Origin: Scatosoma sp048465415
GTDB lineage: Bacteria; Bacillota; Clostridia; Christensenellales; Borkfalkiaceae
Length of the DNA: 64,000 bases
Assembly: GCA_048465415.1 (NCBI GenBank)
Contig: DBFWLO010000022.1
Location: 1 to 64,000 of the forward strand
Reading direction: 5' to 3'
The notes beneath the pieces are model-generated. The model saw nothing but the letters and a program-made list of their open reading frames with translations, did no database searches and was not told where the DNA came from. This document shows, piece by piece, positions 8,490 through 15,730 of this stretch. Within the stretch, counting starts at the first letter, position 1; every line of letters starts with the position of its first letter. The translations under genes and the position numbers were made by a program.

Positions 8490-9368
8490 TTAGTCATTTG
8501 TTGCCAGAGAAATAGTCAATTTATAATCTTTAAGCTCAGTCGCTATATTCGCCAACTTACATGCAGGATCTTGACCTTCAATCCAAATGCGAACGGTGAT
8601 TTTCTGCGCATAATCTGCGGTATAATTTGCATTCTCCGTGCCTTTTATTGTTGCAATGATGTCACTTCCATTATACTGATTAATTTTAGCAAGATCTGTA
8701 GCCTCCGTAATTGCTACACCAGCATCTTTCTCTTTTATCCATGCTTTTTCGTTTTCAGTCGTCAATGCTGCATTCGTGGCTCCGCACCATACACTATTAT
8801 TTACTAACGTAGGCGTATCATCAATAAGTACGGCAAAACGGAAAGCAGGCAATAAAGCCGTACTAGCTGTATCTATGGCCTCAAATTTTGTCTCTGCATT
8901 GATGTAAACTTTTTTATCTGTTGTAGATGTAGTACGTACATAAAAACTATAATCAACGTACGCATAGGCTTTAGTTCCATATAAAACGGTTACATCTACA
9001 CCTGATACAGCGGAAATTTTTGTGGCTGTTCCAGCGCTCCAATTATCATCAGTCGTATTAGTAACAGTTTTAGGATCAGCAATATAAAAGCCGTCTATTG
9101 CGCCGTTAACAGACGATACAGGAGCTAACGCTTTTGCTACATCAGCAAAACCTGTTTGGTCAGAAATATCTACTGAAGTAGTACCATCAACAAAAGTTTT
9201 AGTATTACTAATTTCTAAGTTACCCGGCGTAACGACATTTACTTTCATACCGCTTGCGGTAACTTTGTTGTTCATCGAGAACCAAGCATAGGATGCCGTG
9301 GAAAGCATGGACGCGGAAACGAGAAGCATCGCAACCGCAGGAATCAATTTACGTGCGTTTTTATTCAT
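8490..9368 (-). CDS. TasA/camelysin-like secreted protein with SipW-dependent signal peptide
   Basis: The 292-aa protein begins with a SipW-type signal: a Lys/Arg-rich start, a hydrophobic core and then STASYAWFSMNNKVTASGM, the pattern cleaved by SipW peptidases in TasA- and camelysin-type proteins. The mature part is rich in Thr, Ser, Val and Asn and looks like a beta-sandwich. Its C-terminal motif IWIEGQDPAC is shared with the anchored protein encoded upstream (IWIEGGDPDC), so the two belong to one family. I infer a major fibre or matrix subunit outside the cell. The gene is noticeably richer in A+T than its neighbours. An AAAGGAGA site precedes the ATG. The exact polymer has not been shown. 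Confidence 0.82.
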   Translation of the reverse strand: MNKNARKLIPAVAMLLVSASMLSTASYAWFSMNNKVTASGMKVNVVTPGNLEISNTKTFVDGTTSVDISDQTGFADVAKALAPVSSVNGAIDGFYIADPKTVTNTTDDNWSAGTATKISAVSGVDVTVLYGTKAYAYVDYSFYVRTTSTTDKKVYINAETKFEAIDTASTALLPAFRFAVLIDDTPTLVNNSVWCGATNAALTTENEKAWIKEKDAGVAITEATDLAKINQYNGSDIIATIKGTENANYTADYAQKITVRIWIEGQDPACKLANIATELKDYKLTISLATND

Positions 9369-9483
9369 ATAAATTCTCCTTTTCCCCGGCAGTTTTATGT
9401 ATTTTTGTATATGTACCGGGTTAAAAATTTTTATTATCTCATACCCCTTGCGGGATAAAAGCCAAAGTTAAGTATTTCCCAAA

Positions 9484-10203
9484 TCAGCTTGCCGACTCGG
9501 CGGGAGTATCGGTGACGGCGAACTGCATTTCGCATTTCAGCTCTCCGCCGATCAGTTCGTCCGTACAATCGGGATCCCCGCCCTCTATCCATATCACGAG
9601 CGTAAATTTCGACACGTTTTCGGGCTCGAAATTCGCTTTACTGCCCGTCATCACCGTGTTGGCGCTTAAAAACTCAACGGTGCCCGGCTCCGGGCCCGTA
9701 CCGTCGCTGCGCGTCCTTGCGTACGTGGTAGGCGTACCGTCTACATATAATCTTATGCGGATCGCTTTATCTACGGCATTCGTTATGTTTGAAAACACGA
9801 TCTTATATTCGTAAGTCAGCGTGTTTTCTCCGTTATTCATGAGATAGAATGTATATGCGAAATAGTTCGCTCCGTTATGCTGGCCGTCTATATTATCGAG
9901 ATCGGCGGGCAGATCGTCGCCGGAGATATTCGTGATATCCGGAACCTCTTTGGCCGCGATCGTCGCGGCGGGACTGCTGAAATCCCGAGTCTCGCTCAGA
10001 ATCAGACTGTATCTCGAACTGTCGTACTTATTGACGCTGATCGACAACGAACCGAATTTCTGATAAAGAGACACGGAGACGTAACCCGCGAAGAAAAAAA
10101 CGAGAATGACGCTTACAAGCCCCCGCAGAAGCCGCATTTGCAGCATATATTTCTTTGCCGCCGAGGCCGCTGTCGCCAGACTTCGGTTGCGGAAATTGCT
10201 CAT
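9484..10203 (-). CDS. Membrane-anchored TasA-like protein, possible fibre anchor
   Basis: This 239-aa protein has a basic cytoplasmic N terminus of about 25 residues, one membrane span (about 26-47) and an extracellular domain. The domain carries the same C-terminal motif, IWIEGGDPDC, as the TasA-like protein downstream. The span is not followed by the AWFS-type cleavage pattern, so it probably stays in the membrane. I infer a base or minor subunit comparable in position to TapA of Bacillus biofilm fibres, though not homologous by any motif I can see. The start codon overlaps the stop of the EAL-like gene by 4 nt, implying translational coupling. Confidence 0.65.
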   Translation of the reverse strand: MSNFRNRSLATAASAAKKYMLQMRLLRGLVSVILVFFFAGYVSVSLYQKFGSLSISVNKYDSSRYSLILSETRDFSSPAATIAAKEVPDITNISGDDLPADLDNIDGQHNGANYFAYTFYLMNNGENTLTYEYKIVFSNITNAVDKAIRIRLYVDGTPTTYARTRSDGTGPEPGTVEFLSANTVMTGSKANFEPENVSKFTLVIWIEGGDPDCTDELIGGELKCEMQFAVTDTPAESAS

Positions 10204-10985
10204 ACGCTATCCTCCCCGAAAAGTTCTTCGGCCAAAACGCCTTCGCTGCTCGTTATGTAATCCGCCGGATAATCTTCGATGCGCTCTTCCGGTATCGGCG
10301 GCAAGACGCGTTTTTCATTTTTAAAAGGTACGGAAACGCAAATGAAGCCGAGCGAGCGGGCCAGTCTCGCCAAAGCGAGCGCGTCCGGCTCTTCCCGTTC
10401 GAGCGCGAGGGAAAATTCGGGCGCAAAATAAATATAATCGAATTTGAGCCTCTTCAACCGCAGTGGAGGACAATATTCCTCCCCATATCCCACGAGCGCG
10501 GTTTTCAGTCCCTTTTCGTTCATCTCTTCGAGCTTTGGATTAATGTCTTTGGGCTCCATGAACAGCACTTCGGGCGTAAAGGCGAAACAGATCTTGGACG
10601 CTCTGTCCGCGGAAAGTTCCCTGAGAAAGTCCGTAAACGCGCGCTTGGCAGTTTTGCCCAGGAACATTTTAAGCGGCATGGAGATCGTCACCATCGGCAG
10701 CGCTTTGCCTCGCGCGTCCAGACGGTCGAACAATTCCACCGCCTTTTCAAGCTGCCACATCGCAAGTTTTGCGCCGCGCAGCGTCGCCGCCGTACAGGGC
10801 TCGTATGTGTCGGGAGAAATACTGCCGATCTTTAAAGAATTGACGAATAATTTTGAATAGTAACCGAGAGAACCGCCGTCCGGGATCCGACTCACGGGAT
10901 AAAGACGCCATTCGAGAGGTTTTACTCCCGCGGCGAGATATTCGTTCATCCGTGTTTTCATAGCCGTTTCATTCTTTTTTTCCAT
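10200..10985 (-). CDS. Catalytically degenerate EAL-domain protein
   Basis: I choose the ATG at 10985; a longer frame to 11063 lacks a convincing site. The 261-aa protein follows the EAL fold pattern: WRLYPVSRIPDG where active enzymes have the EAL loop, MVTISMPLKMF, ICFAFTPEVLF in place of the ExTE strand, LKTALVGYGE in place of DDFG, and LKFDYIYFAPEF in place of the LKxD helix. The catalytic Glu, Asp pair and Lys positions are mostly substituted. It therefore should not cleave c-di-GMP; it may bind it, or bind a partner, as a receptor. It is the first gene downstream of a c-di-GMP riboswitch and overlaps the TasA-like anchor gene by 4 nt. Confidence 0.7.
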   Translation of the reverse strand: MEKKNETAMKTRMNEYLAAGVKPLEWRLYPVSRIPDGGSLGYYSKLFVNSLKIGSISPDTYEPCTAATLRGAKLAMWQLEKAVELFDRLDARGKALPMVTISMPLKMFLGKTAKRAFTDFLRELSADRASKICFAFTPEVLFMEPKDINPKLEEMNEKGLKTALVGYGEEYCPPLRLKRLKFDYIYFAPEFSLALEREEPDALALARLARSLGFICVSVPFKNEKRVLPPIPEERIEDYPADYITSSEGVLAEELFGEDSV

Positions 10986-11216
10986 AACGGAATTTCCCTC
11001 TCGCAAGCAATATACTATATCGAAAAGCAATATAGCGGGATAAAATTCATAGTAGTAAAACAACCGGGGAAACTACATTTCAATAAAGAGGACTGGTATT
11101 GGAGTCGCAGACGCTTTTATCAAACACGGCGTTCCCCGATTGTCACATACGCACCGCCCGGAGCGTCGGACGGGATATGCCAAAGTAAAAATGCAAACTA
11201 TCATTTGAATTTGCAC
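10986..11216 (-). other. Leader between riboswitch terminator and first gene
   Basis: About 230 nt separate the riboswitch terminator from the EAL-like start. The stretch is GC-rich on its upstream side and contains several short complementary segments, such as CCGGGCGG and CCCCGG. I recognise no second aptamer, small gene or promoter in it. Confidence 0.4.
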
Positions 11217-11270
11217 AAAAAAAAGCCGCACCACCATTCTTATCCATTGGAATCAGAATACTTGTGCAAC
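11217..11270 (-). terminator. Riboswitch-controlled intrinsic terminator
   Basis: On the minus strand GTTGCAC pairs fully with GTGCGGC (including two G-U pairs). ATTCT/AGAAT and TCC/GGA lie inside, and eight consecutive U residues follow. The 5' arm GTTGCAC is also the 3' end of the c-di-GMP aptamer, so ligand-bound aptamer and terminator compete for it. By geometry this predicts an ON switch: the bound aptamer should block termination. Confidence 0.8.
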
Positions 11271-11350
11271 TGGCTGGCTTCATAGTCATAGGAAGCCCCT
11301 ATAGCTTTGCGTCACTGCGTCGCCGCAGTTTTGCCTTTAAAAAAAGTGAC
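11264..11350 (-). ncRNA. Cyclic-di-GMP-I (GEMM-I) riboswitch aptamer
   Basis: Reading the minus strand, the RNA contains AAAGGCAAAACUGC, a 5-bp hairpin closed by a GNRA-like segment (GGCGAC), then GACGCAAAGCUAUAGGGG and GAAGCCAGCCAGUUGC. GGCAAA, GACGCAAAGC and the GCCAGCCAGUUGC end are the invariant parts of the GEMM-I class, which binds c-di-GMP between the two parallel helices. A perfect sigma-A promoter lies about 50 nt upstream and an intrinsic terminator overlaps the 3' end. The regulated genes are a degenerate EAL protein and TasA-like fibre proteins. Confidence 0.95.
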
Positions 11351-11397
11351 TCTATTGACGAGACATTTTTACTACGCTATATTTAATTTACGTGTAT

Positions 11398-11426
11398 ATT
11401 ATAACACACTCGTTTTATCTTGTCAA
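11398..11426 (-). promoter_or_regulatory. Consensus sigma-A promoter of the riboswitch operon
   Basis: TTGACA (11421-11426), a 17-nt spacer and TATAAT (11398-11403) form a perfect vegetative promoter on the minus strand. Expression should thus be strong and limited mainly by the riboswitch. Confidence 0.92.
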
Positions 11427-11487
11427 CAATTTCCTCTCATTTTTTTGAGGATTTTATTATTTTTTCAATCGGATTAAGTAAACTACG

Positions 11488-11545
11488 TTTACCGGGCGGA
11501 AAAAGGGACGGGCGAACCCGCCTTCTTCCGCCCGGTCCCTCTTTA
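11488..11545 (-). terminator. Terminator of the four-span membrane protein gene
   Basis: The inverted repeat ACCGGGCGGAA / TTCCGCCCGGT encloses a second small hairpin (GGCGGG TTCG CCCGTC). It lies directly after the stop codon of the gene at 11548. Confidence 0.75.
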
Positions 11546-11547
11546 AA

Positions 11548-12048
11548 CTAATACGCCCTTGCGTAGGCGGAAAATTTGAGTATCGTCTGTAAGAACAAAA
11601 AAGCGCAGGGAGCCAACAGATACCATTTGATCGCTCCGTCGCCGGAACCGAGGAAATGCTCGGCGAACAACAGTCCGCACGCGGCGAGAAGCAAAAGGGA
11701 TAAAATCCCCGCAAACGCGCAGCAACCCTTTTTCAAAATGGAGCCGCCCTGTTTAAAGGAACAGACCGCCATGATGAGGAACAAGAGCGCGAGAACGCCG
11801 AATATAACGACGAAGGGCACGCCCGGATACTGCGGCAGACCTTTCAGCCAGTCGAGGAATACGCCGCCGAAGGCCTTCTCCACGCCCCCGCTCAGCGTCG
11901 TCCAAGCATTTGTCAGCCATGTGGGCAATCCCGTGAGCTTCGCGATCTCGATTACGGCATATCCCGCCGTAAGAACGAGACAAAAGAGGAAAGCGAGAAC
12001 GTCGAGCTCCCCGGTTAATTTCGCGCGCTTGAATCCGACTTTATTCAT
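11548..12048 (-). CDS. Hypothetical membrane protein, four predicted spans
   Basis: I do not recognise the family. The 166-aa protein has four hydrophobic segments at about 15-37, 75-95, 103-127 and 140-160, with a Lys/Arg-rich N terminus that should be cytoplasmic. There are no conserved catalytic motifs. It is transcribed alone from a good promoter (12089-12117) and ends in its own terminator. Confidence 0.7.
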   Translation of the reverse strand: MNKVGFKRAKLTGELDVLAFLFCLVLTAGYAVIEIAKLTGLPTWLTNAWTTLSGGVEKAFGGVFLDWLKGLPQYPGVPFVVIFGVLALLFLIMAVCSFKQGGSILKKGCCAFAGILSLLLLAACGLLFAEHFLGSGDGAIKWYLLAPCAFLFLQTILKFSAYARAY

Positions 12049-12088
12049 TTTTTTATCCGCCTTATCATTTTGTTTTTGATGCTACATA

Positions 12089-12117
12089 ATTTTATCACAC
12101 ATTTATATGACTGTCAA
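12089..12117 (-). promoter_or_regulatory. Sigma-A promoter of the four-span membrane protein
   Basis: TTGACA (12112-12117), a 17-nt spacer and TAAAAT (12089-12094) lie on the minus strand, about 40 nt before the start codon. Confidence 0.8.
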
Positions 12118-12155
12118 TACCTTCCGGAAAAATTTTACAAATATTTTGTATATTT

Positions 12156-12818
12156 TTATAGGAATCTTTGTTCGATTTCCAGAAGTTCTTCGGGACGATC
12201 GATTAAAATCGAAGCGCCGTTTTCGATAAGGAAGGCGCGGTTTTTAAAGCCCCAGGTGACGGATACGCAGGAAAGGCCCGCGTTTTCGGCCGTCTCGACG
12301 TCCACTTCGGAATCGCCGATATAGAGCGTCTCTTCCGGCGCGCTTTTTAAAAGCGCCATGACGGCGAGTACGGAATCGGGCGCGGGCTTGCGCCGGATCC
12401 CCGCCTCCTCGTTTTCCCCCATGGCCGCGGCAACGAGGCCTGGAAAATAACGTTCCGCCAGTCTCTTGACCGCAAAATCGGCCTTATTGGAGACGATGGC
12501 GATCTTTGCGCCGTCCGTCCGCAATTTTGTGAGCGTTTCTATTATACCCGGATAAGGTTTCGTCTTATCGCAGCAGTGCCGCGCGTAAAACCGGCGGAAA
12601 TAAGCAAATATTTCCGGAAAGCCGGAATTTTTATCCCCTTCGGGAACGGCTCGTTCCATGAGTTTACGGATACCGTTTCCGACGAAAGTCCGTACTTCCT
12701 CGCGGCTACGCTTAGGACAGGCATAAGCGGCGAGCGCCGCGTTCACCGCGTCGGTCAGATCGTCGAGCGTATCGAGAAGTGTGCCGTCCAGATCGAATAT
12801 ATACGTGTCTTTTCGCAT
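12156..12818 (-). CDS. HAD-family phosphatase, phosphoglycolate phosphatase/PpaX type
   Basis: The 220-aa cytoplasmic hydrolase contains the HAD motifs in order: DLDGTLLDT at the N terminus (nucleophile and acid Asp), SNKAD (motif II), RRKPAPDS (motif III lysine) and IGDSEVD (motif IV). The alpha-helical cap (type C1) follows motif I. This subgroup hydrolyses small phosphate esters such as phosphoglycolate, or pyrophosphate in PpaX; the substrate cannot be told from the sequence. It is the last gene of the radC - kinase - regulator operon, 14 nt after the regulator. Confidence 0.85.
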   Translation of the reverse strand: MRKDTYIFDLDGTLLDTLDDLTDAVNAALAAYACPKRSREEVRTFVGNGIRKLMERAVPEGDKNSGFPEIFAYFRRFYARHCCDKTKPYPGIIETLTKLRTDGAKIAIVSNKADFAVKRLAERYFPGLVAAAMGENEEAGIRRKPAPDSVLAVMALLKSAPEETLYIGDSEVDVETAENAGLSCVSVTWGFKNRAFLIENGASILIDRPEELLEIEQRFL

Positions 12819-12832
12819 GTTTCTTACTTCTG

Positions 12833-13480
12833 TTAAAGGACAGATCGGATCGCCTGTATCGCGTCGGCTCGGTTTTCGCTGTTCGTCTTTATATAGATCG
12901 AAGAAATATAATTGCGCGCCGTGCCTTCCGATATCTTTAAGGCCGAGGAAATCTGGCGGTTGGTGAAGCCTTCGTAAAGCATGAGCGCGATCTCCACTTC
13001 GCGGTCGGACAGTCCGAACGCGCGCTTGATTTTGATCTCCCGGTCGCTGGACACGTTTTTCGCCGCGTCGGCGATGCGTTTGGCGATTTTCGCAGGCAGG
13101 ATCGTGTCCCCCGCATAGGCGTTTTTGACGGCGTCGATGAGCGCGGTACTGCCGATATCCTTTAAAAGATACCCGCTGGCGCCGTTGTTGATAGCGTTGA
13201 GAATATAATCGCTGTCGTCGAACGTCGTCAGGATAACGACTTTGACGTCGGGATATTTGGCTTTGATGCTCTGCGTGGCGACTACGCCGTTCATATTCGG
13301 CATGCGGATATCCATGAGCACGACGTCGGGGCAGTCGGCTTCCATCTTTTGCAGCGCGTCGAAGCCGTCGAACGCGAGTCCGATGACTTCCAGCTGCGGA
13401 TCCGTTTCCAATACGCTTTTAATCCCTTCGGCAAGGATTACCTGATCGTCCGCGATCATGACTTTGATCTTTTGGTTCAT
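12833..13480 (-). CDS. NarL/LuxR-family response regulator
   Basis: The 215-aa reading starts at the ATG at 13480 behind GGGAGA. The receiver domain has the acidic pair in MIADDQ, the phospho-acceptor Asp in VVLMDIRMPNMNG, the Thr of ILTTFDDS and the Lys of YLLKDI. A C-terminal LuxR-type helix-turn-helix includes LSDREVEIALMLYEGFTN and the recognition helix region SEGTARNYIS. It is preceded by its cognate histidine kinase gene with 16 nt between them. As with LiaR/DesR-type regulators, phosphorylation probably leads to dimerisation and DNA binding; the target genes are not evident. Confidence 0.9.
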   Translation of the reverse strand: MNQKIKVMIADDQVILAEGIKSVLETDPQLEVIGLAFDGFDALQKMEADCPDVVLMDIRMPNMNGVVATQSIKAKYPDVKVVILTTFDDSDYILNAINNGASGYLLKDIGSTALIDAVKNAYAGDTILPAKIAKRIADAAKNVSSDREIKIKRAFGLSDREVEIALMLYEGFTNRQISSALKISEGTARNYISSIYIKTNSENRADAIQAIRSVL

Positions 13481-13496
13481 AAATTTTCTCCCGTAT

Positions 13497-14828
13497 TTAT
13501 TCCCGTGCGTTGTCCGCGGGAAGAGTAAGATGTATTTCAAAACCTTCGTCCGGCTCGGAAACAAACCAGATCTCTCCGCCGAGACTTTCCGCCCTGCCGG
13601 ACATGCCGGTGAGCCCGAACCCCTCTTTCAGCTTATTGATCTCCACCCCCGAGCCGTTGTCCGACAAAAGGAAACTGATTTTTTTATTTTCCTGTTTGAG
13701 TTCCACCCAGAAAGCGGTCGCGCCGCCGTGACGAAGCCCGTTGGAAATACCCTCTTTAAGAGTATTGCAAAGGAATCGGTATTTCGCGTCCGAGACCTCC
13801 ACGTCGTCGATGTCCGAGCGGATCCTGATCCCCGTACCGTCCGTGGACTCGTTGATGATCCCTTCCAAAGCCCTTTTCAACGTTTCCTTGCCGGCGATCC
13901 CCGAAAGAAGGTGTACGCTTTCCCTGAGTTCCTCCAGCGCGTGTTTCGCCTGCAAATTCGCCGCGATGATCTTGCTTTTCGCCTCTTCGGGATTCTTATC
14001 GACGACCAGTTTGGCGGCCTCCGTCTGCATGATGACCGTCGTGATCGAATGTCCCGCCGTGTCGTGAATGTCCTTGGCGATCCGCTGCCGTTCTTCGAGC
14101 GCCGTTACTTCCGCCAGGTCGTCGTAAGCCTTCTGCAAGTCCGCGCGGCTCTTATCGAGTTCCCGGAGCGTCTTCGTCAAACGCAGATATTGTCGATAAA
14201 ACCGCACCGAAAAATTGACGAGTATGAAATGCACCAAAAGAACCACGAGGTCGTTGAAAGACTGCGTGATGACTCTTACCACGGATACGCTCTCTCCGTA
14301 TCTGAACCAAGACGACGCGCCGAAGGTGATGACGTAAACCACCATGCAGACCGCGCAGATGATCATGGAGGGAAGGATCTTATCCGAACTGATGTAAAAT
14401 TCGGTGAGAATAATGAGATAGAGCGTACAAAGATAGGTGCTTCCCGTCACCGCTGTGAGCACAAAGGCCGCCACGCAGTCGATGATATAACAATAAATCT
14501 TATTCCGGAATCCTTTTACCGCGAACAGCTTAACCGCTTCGGAGACGGTGAGCACCACTTCGACGCCCAAGGTAGCGGCGAGCGAGCTCCATCGGCGGGT
14601 GTTCACAGCGGTGCTGATCTGCGGCAGCAGGATCAAAAATTCCACGACTACCAAAAGAATGAAGATGAGTCTTTTGCCGAAAAGGAAAAACTCTTTTTCC
14701 TCTTTAAAGTCAGGCTTTTCAAAGAATTTTAACCAGCGGAACCGGTGTTTCTTATGCTTTTCTTCTTCCTCCGCCCGCGGATTCTCCGCGGGCGACGCCG
14801 CGGCGTCCGCAATTTTCTTCTTCCTCAT
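13497..14828 (-). CDS. Membrane sensor histidine kinase (HisKA_3, DesK/LiaS type)
   Basis: The 443-aa protein has a charged N-terminal cytoplasmic segment, then about five or six membrane spans between residues 50 and 215. A coiled coil follows, then the dimerisation/phospho-acceptor box ERQRIAKDIHDTAGHS and a HATPase domain with NALK-like, DNGSG and GFGLTGM motifs. Few residues lie outside the membrane, so the signal is probably sensed within or at the bilayer. It starts 1 nt after the radC stop and precedes its regulator. The stimulus is unknown. Confidence 0.88.
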   Translation of the reverse strand: MRKKKIADAAASPAENPRAEEEEKHKKHRFRWLKFFEKPDFKEEKEFFLFGKRLIFILLVVVEFLILLPQISTAVNTRRWSSLAATLGVEVVLTVSEAVKLFAVKGFRNKIYCYIIDCVAAFVLTAVTGSTYLCTLYLIILTEFYISSDKILPSMIICAVCMVVYVITFGASSWFRYGESVSVVRVITQSFNDLVVLLVHFILVNFSVRFYRQYLRLTKTLRELDKSRADLQKAYDDLAEVTALEERQRIAKDIHDTAGHSITTVIMQTEAAKLVVDKNPEEAKSKIIAANLQAKHALEELRESVHLLSGIAGKETLKRALEGIINESTDGTGIRIRSDIDDVEVSDAKYRFLCNTLKEGISNGLRHGGATAFWVELKQENKKISFLLSDNGSGVEINKLKEGFGLTGMSGRAESLGGEIWFVSEPDEGFEIHLTLPADNARE

Positions 14829-14829
14829 G

Positions 14830-15546
14830 TCACATCTCCTTGCTTCTGAGGATCGTGCCGATGGAATAGCGCCTGCTGATCTCCTGCATTCTGCCGCTCC
14901 GGTAATAGCTGTATATCCCGGCGGGAGAATAAATTAAATGATCGCAGAATCTTACGTTATGAATACTGCAAATCACCTGAAATTGGTTGGTGGTGCCGTC
15001 GTCCGCCTCTGAAGGAAAACAGTTTCCCTTTAAATGATTATGCACAACGACGATTCCGTGCGGCTTGAAATCGACGAGCAATCTCGTCAGATCGTCCGGC
15101 CGCATCACCACCCGCTGGGTGCTTCCGATCGTGAAACGCTTGCTGTAAATAATACGCTGATGTTGGTCGATAAGATAAAAATCCAGCACTTCCTCTTCCA
15201 GCGGCGCGTATTTTGTGCGGATATACTCCATGAACGAATTTTCCTCGAACCGCGCGGGGAACGTCGACTCTCCCTTCTGATAATATTTATGATAGAAAGT
15301 GCCGACACATTTGAGAAATGCGGCCACGTTCTCGCCCACGCCCTCTACCGTTCTCAGCTTTTCCACGGACGCGTCGAAGATATTCGGCAGAGAGCCGAAG
15401 GAATCCAGAAGCCGGTGCGCCAATTCGTTGGTATTGCGGCGGGGCACGGCGCTGAAAAGAAGAATTTCCAGGTATTCATGCTCTTGCAGGCTGCCCGAAT
15501 CCATTTTTTCTATGATTCTGTGACGATGTCCTTCGTGTTCCGCCAT
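14830..15546 (-). CDS. radC: RadC/JAB-domain (MPN) protein
   Basis: The 238-aa protein has an N-terminal helix-hairpin-helix region (LRTVEGVGENVAAFL) and a C-terminal JAB metalloprotease-like domain with HNHLKGNCFPSEAD in place of the usual HNHPSGDPTPSxED. The two His and the Asp that bind zinc are present, although the spacing residues differ from the common RadC signature. RadC proteins were named for a repair phenotype that was later reassigned; the biochemical role remains unsettled. It is first in the operon with the two-component system, behind its own promoter. Confidence 0.82.
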   Translation of the reverse strand: MAEHEGHRHRIIEKMDSGSLQEHEYLEILLFSAVPRRNTNELAHRLLDSFGSLPNIFDASVEKLRTVEGVGENVAAFLKCVGTFYHKYYQKGESTFPARFEENSFMEYIRTKYAPLEEEVLDFYLIDQHQRIIYSKRFTIGSTQRVVMRPDDLTRLLVDFKPHGIVVVHNHLKGNCFPSEADDGTTNQFQVICSIHNVRFCDHLIYSPAGIYSYYRSGRMQEISRRYSIGTILRSKEM

Positions 15547-15583
15547 CTTCCCCTCCTCCCGCGCAAACTCTGTTGCTTATTTT

Positions 15584-15612
15584 ATTTTAGCACAATCTTT
15601 ACAAAAAGTCAA
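15584..15612 (-). promoter_or_regulatory. Sigma-A promoter of the radC operon
   Basis: TTGACT (15607-15612), a 17-nt spacer and TAAAAT (15584-15589) lie on the minus strand. A GGAGGAGGGG site precedes the radC start. Confidence 0.8.
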
Positions 15613-15672
15613 AGCATGTCCGTCGGGTAAAATATTTTTTCCCGGTTTTTTACGCATTTTGCCGCTTTTTGG

Positions 15673-15701
15673 TTTACCCGTCCGAGGGAAACGTGTATAA
15701 T
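15673..15701 (+). promoter_or_regulatory. Sigma-A promoter of the dipeptidase gene
   Basis: TTTACC (15673-15678), a 17-nt spacer and TATAAT (15696-15701) lie on the plus strand. The expected leader is about 22 nt with an AAAGGA site. Confidence 0.78.
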
Positions 15702-15730
15702 ATAAGAAAACGGCAAAGGACGGCAAACTC

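Noticed and set aside
11090..11190. Possible second aptamer between the c-di-GMP riboswitch and its first gene
   Set aside because: Some complementary segments exist, but no known class could be matched and the pairing is not convincing by eye.
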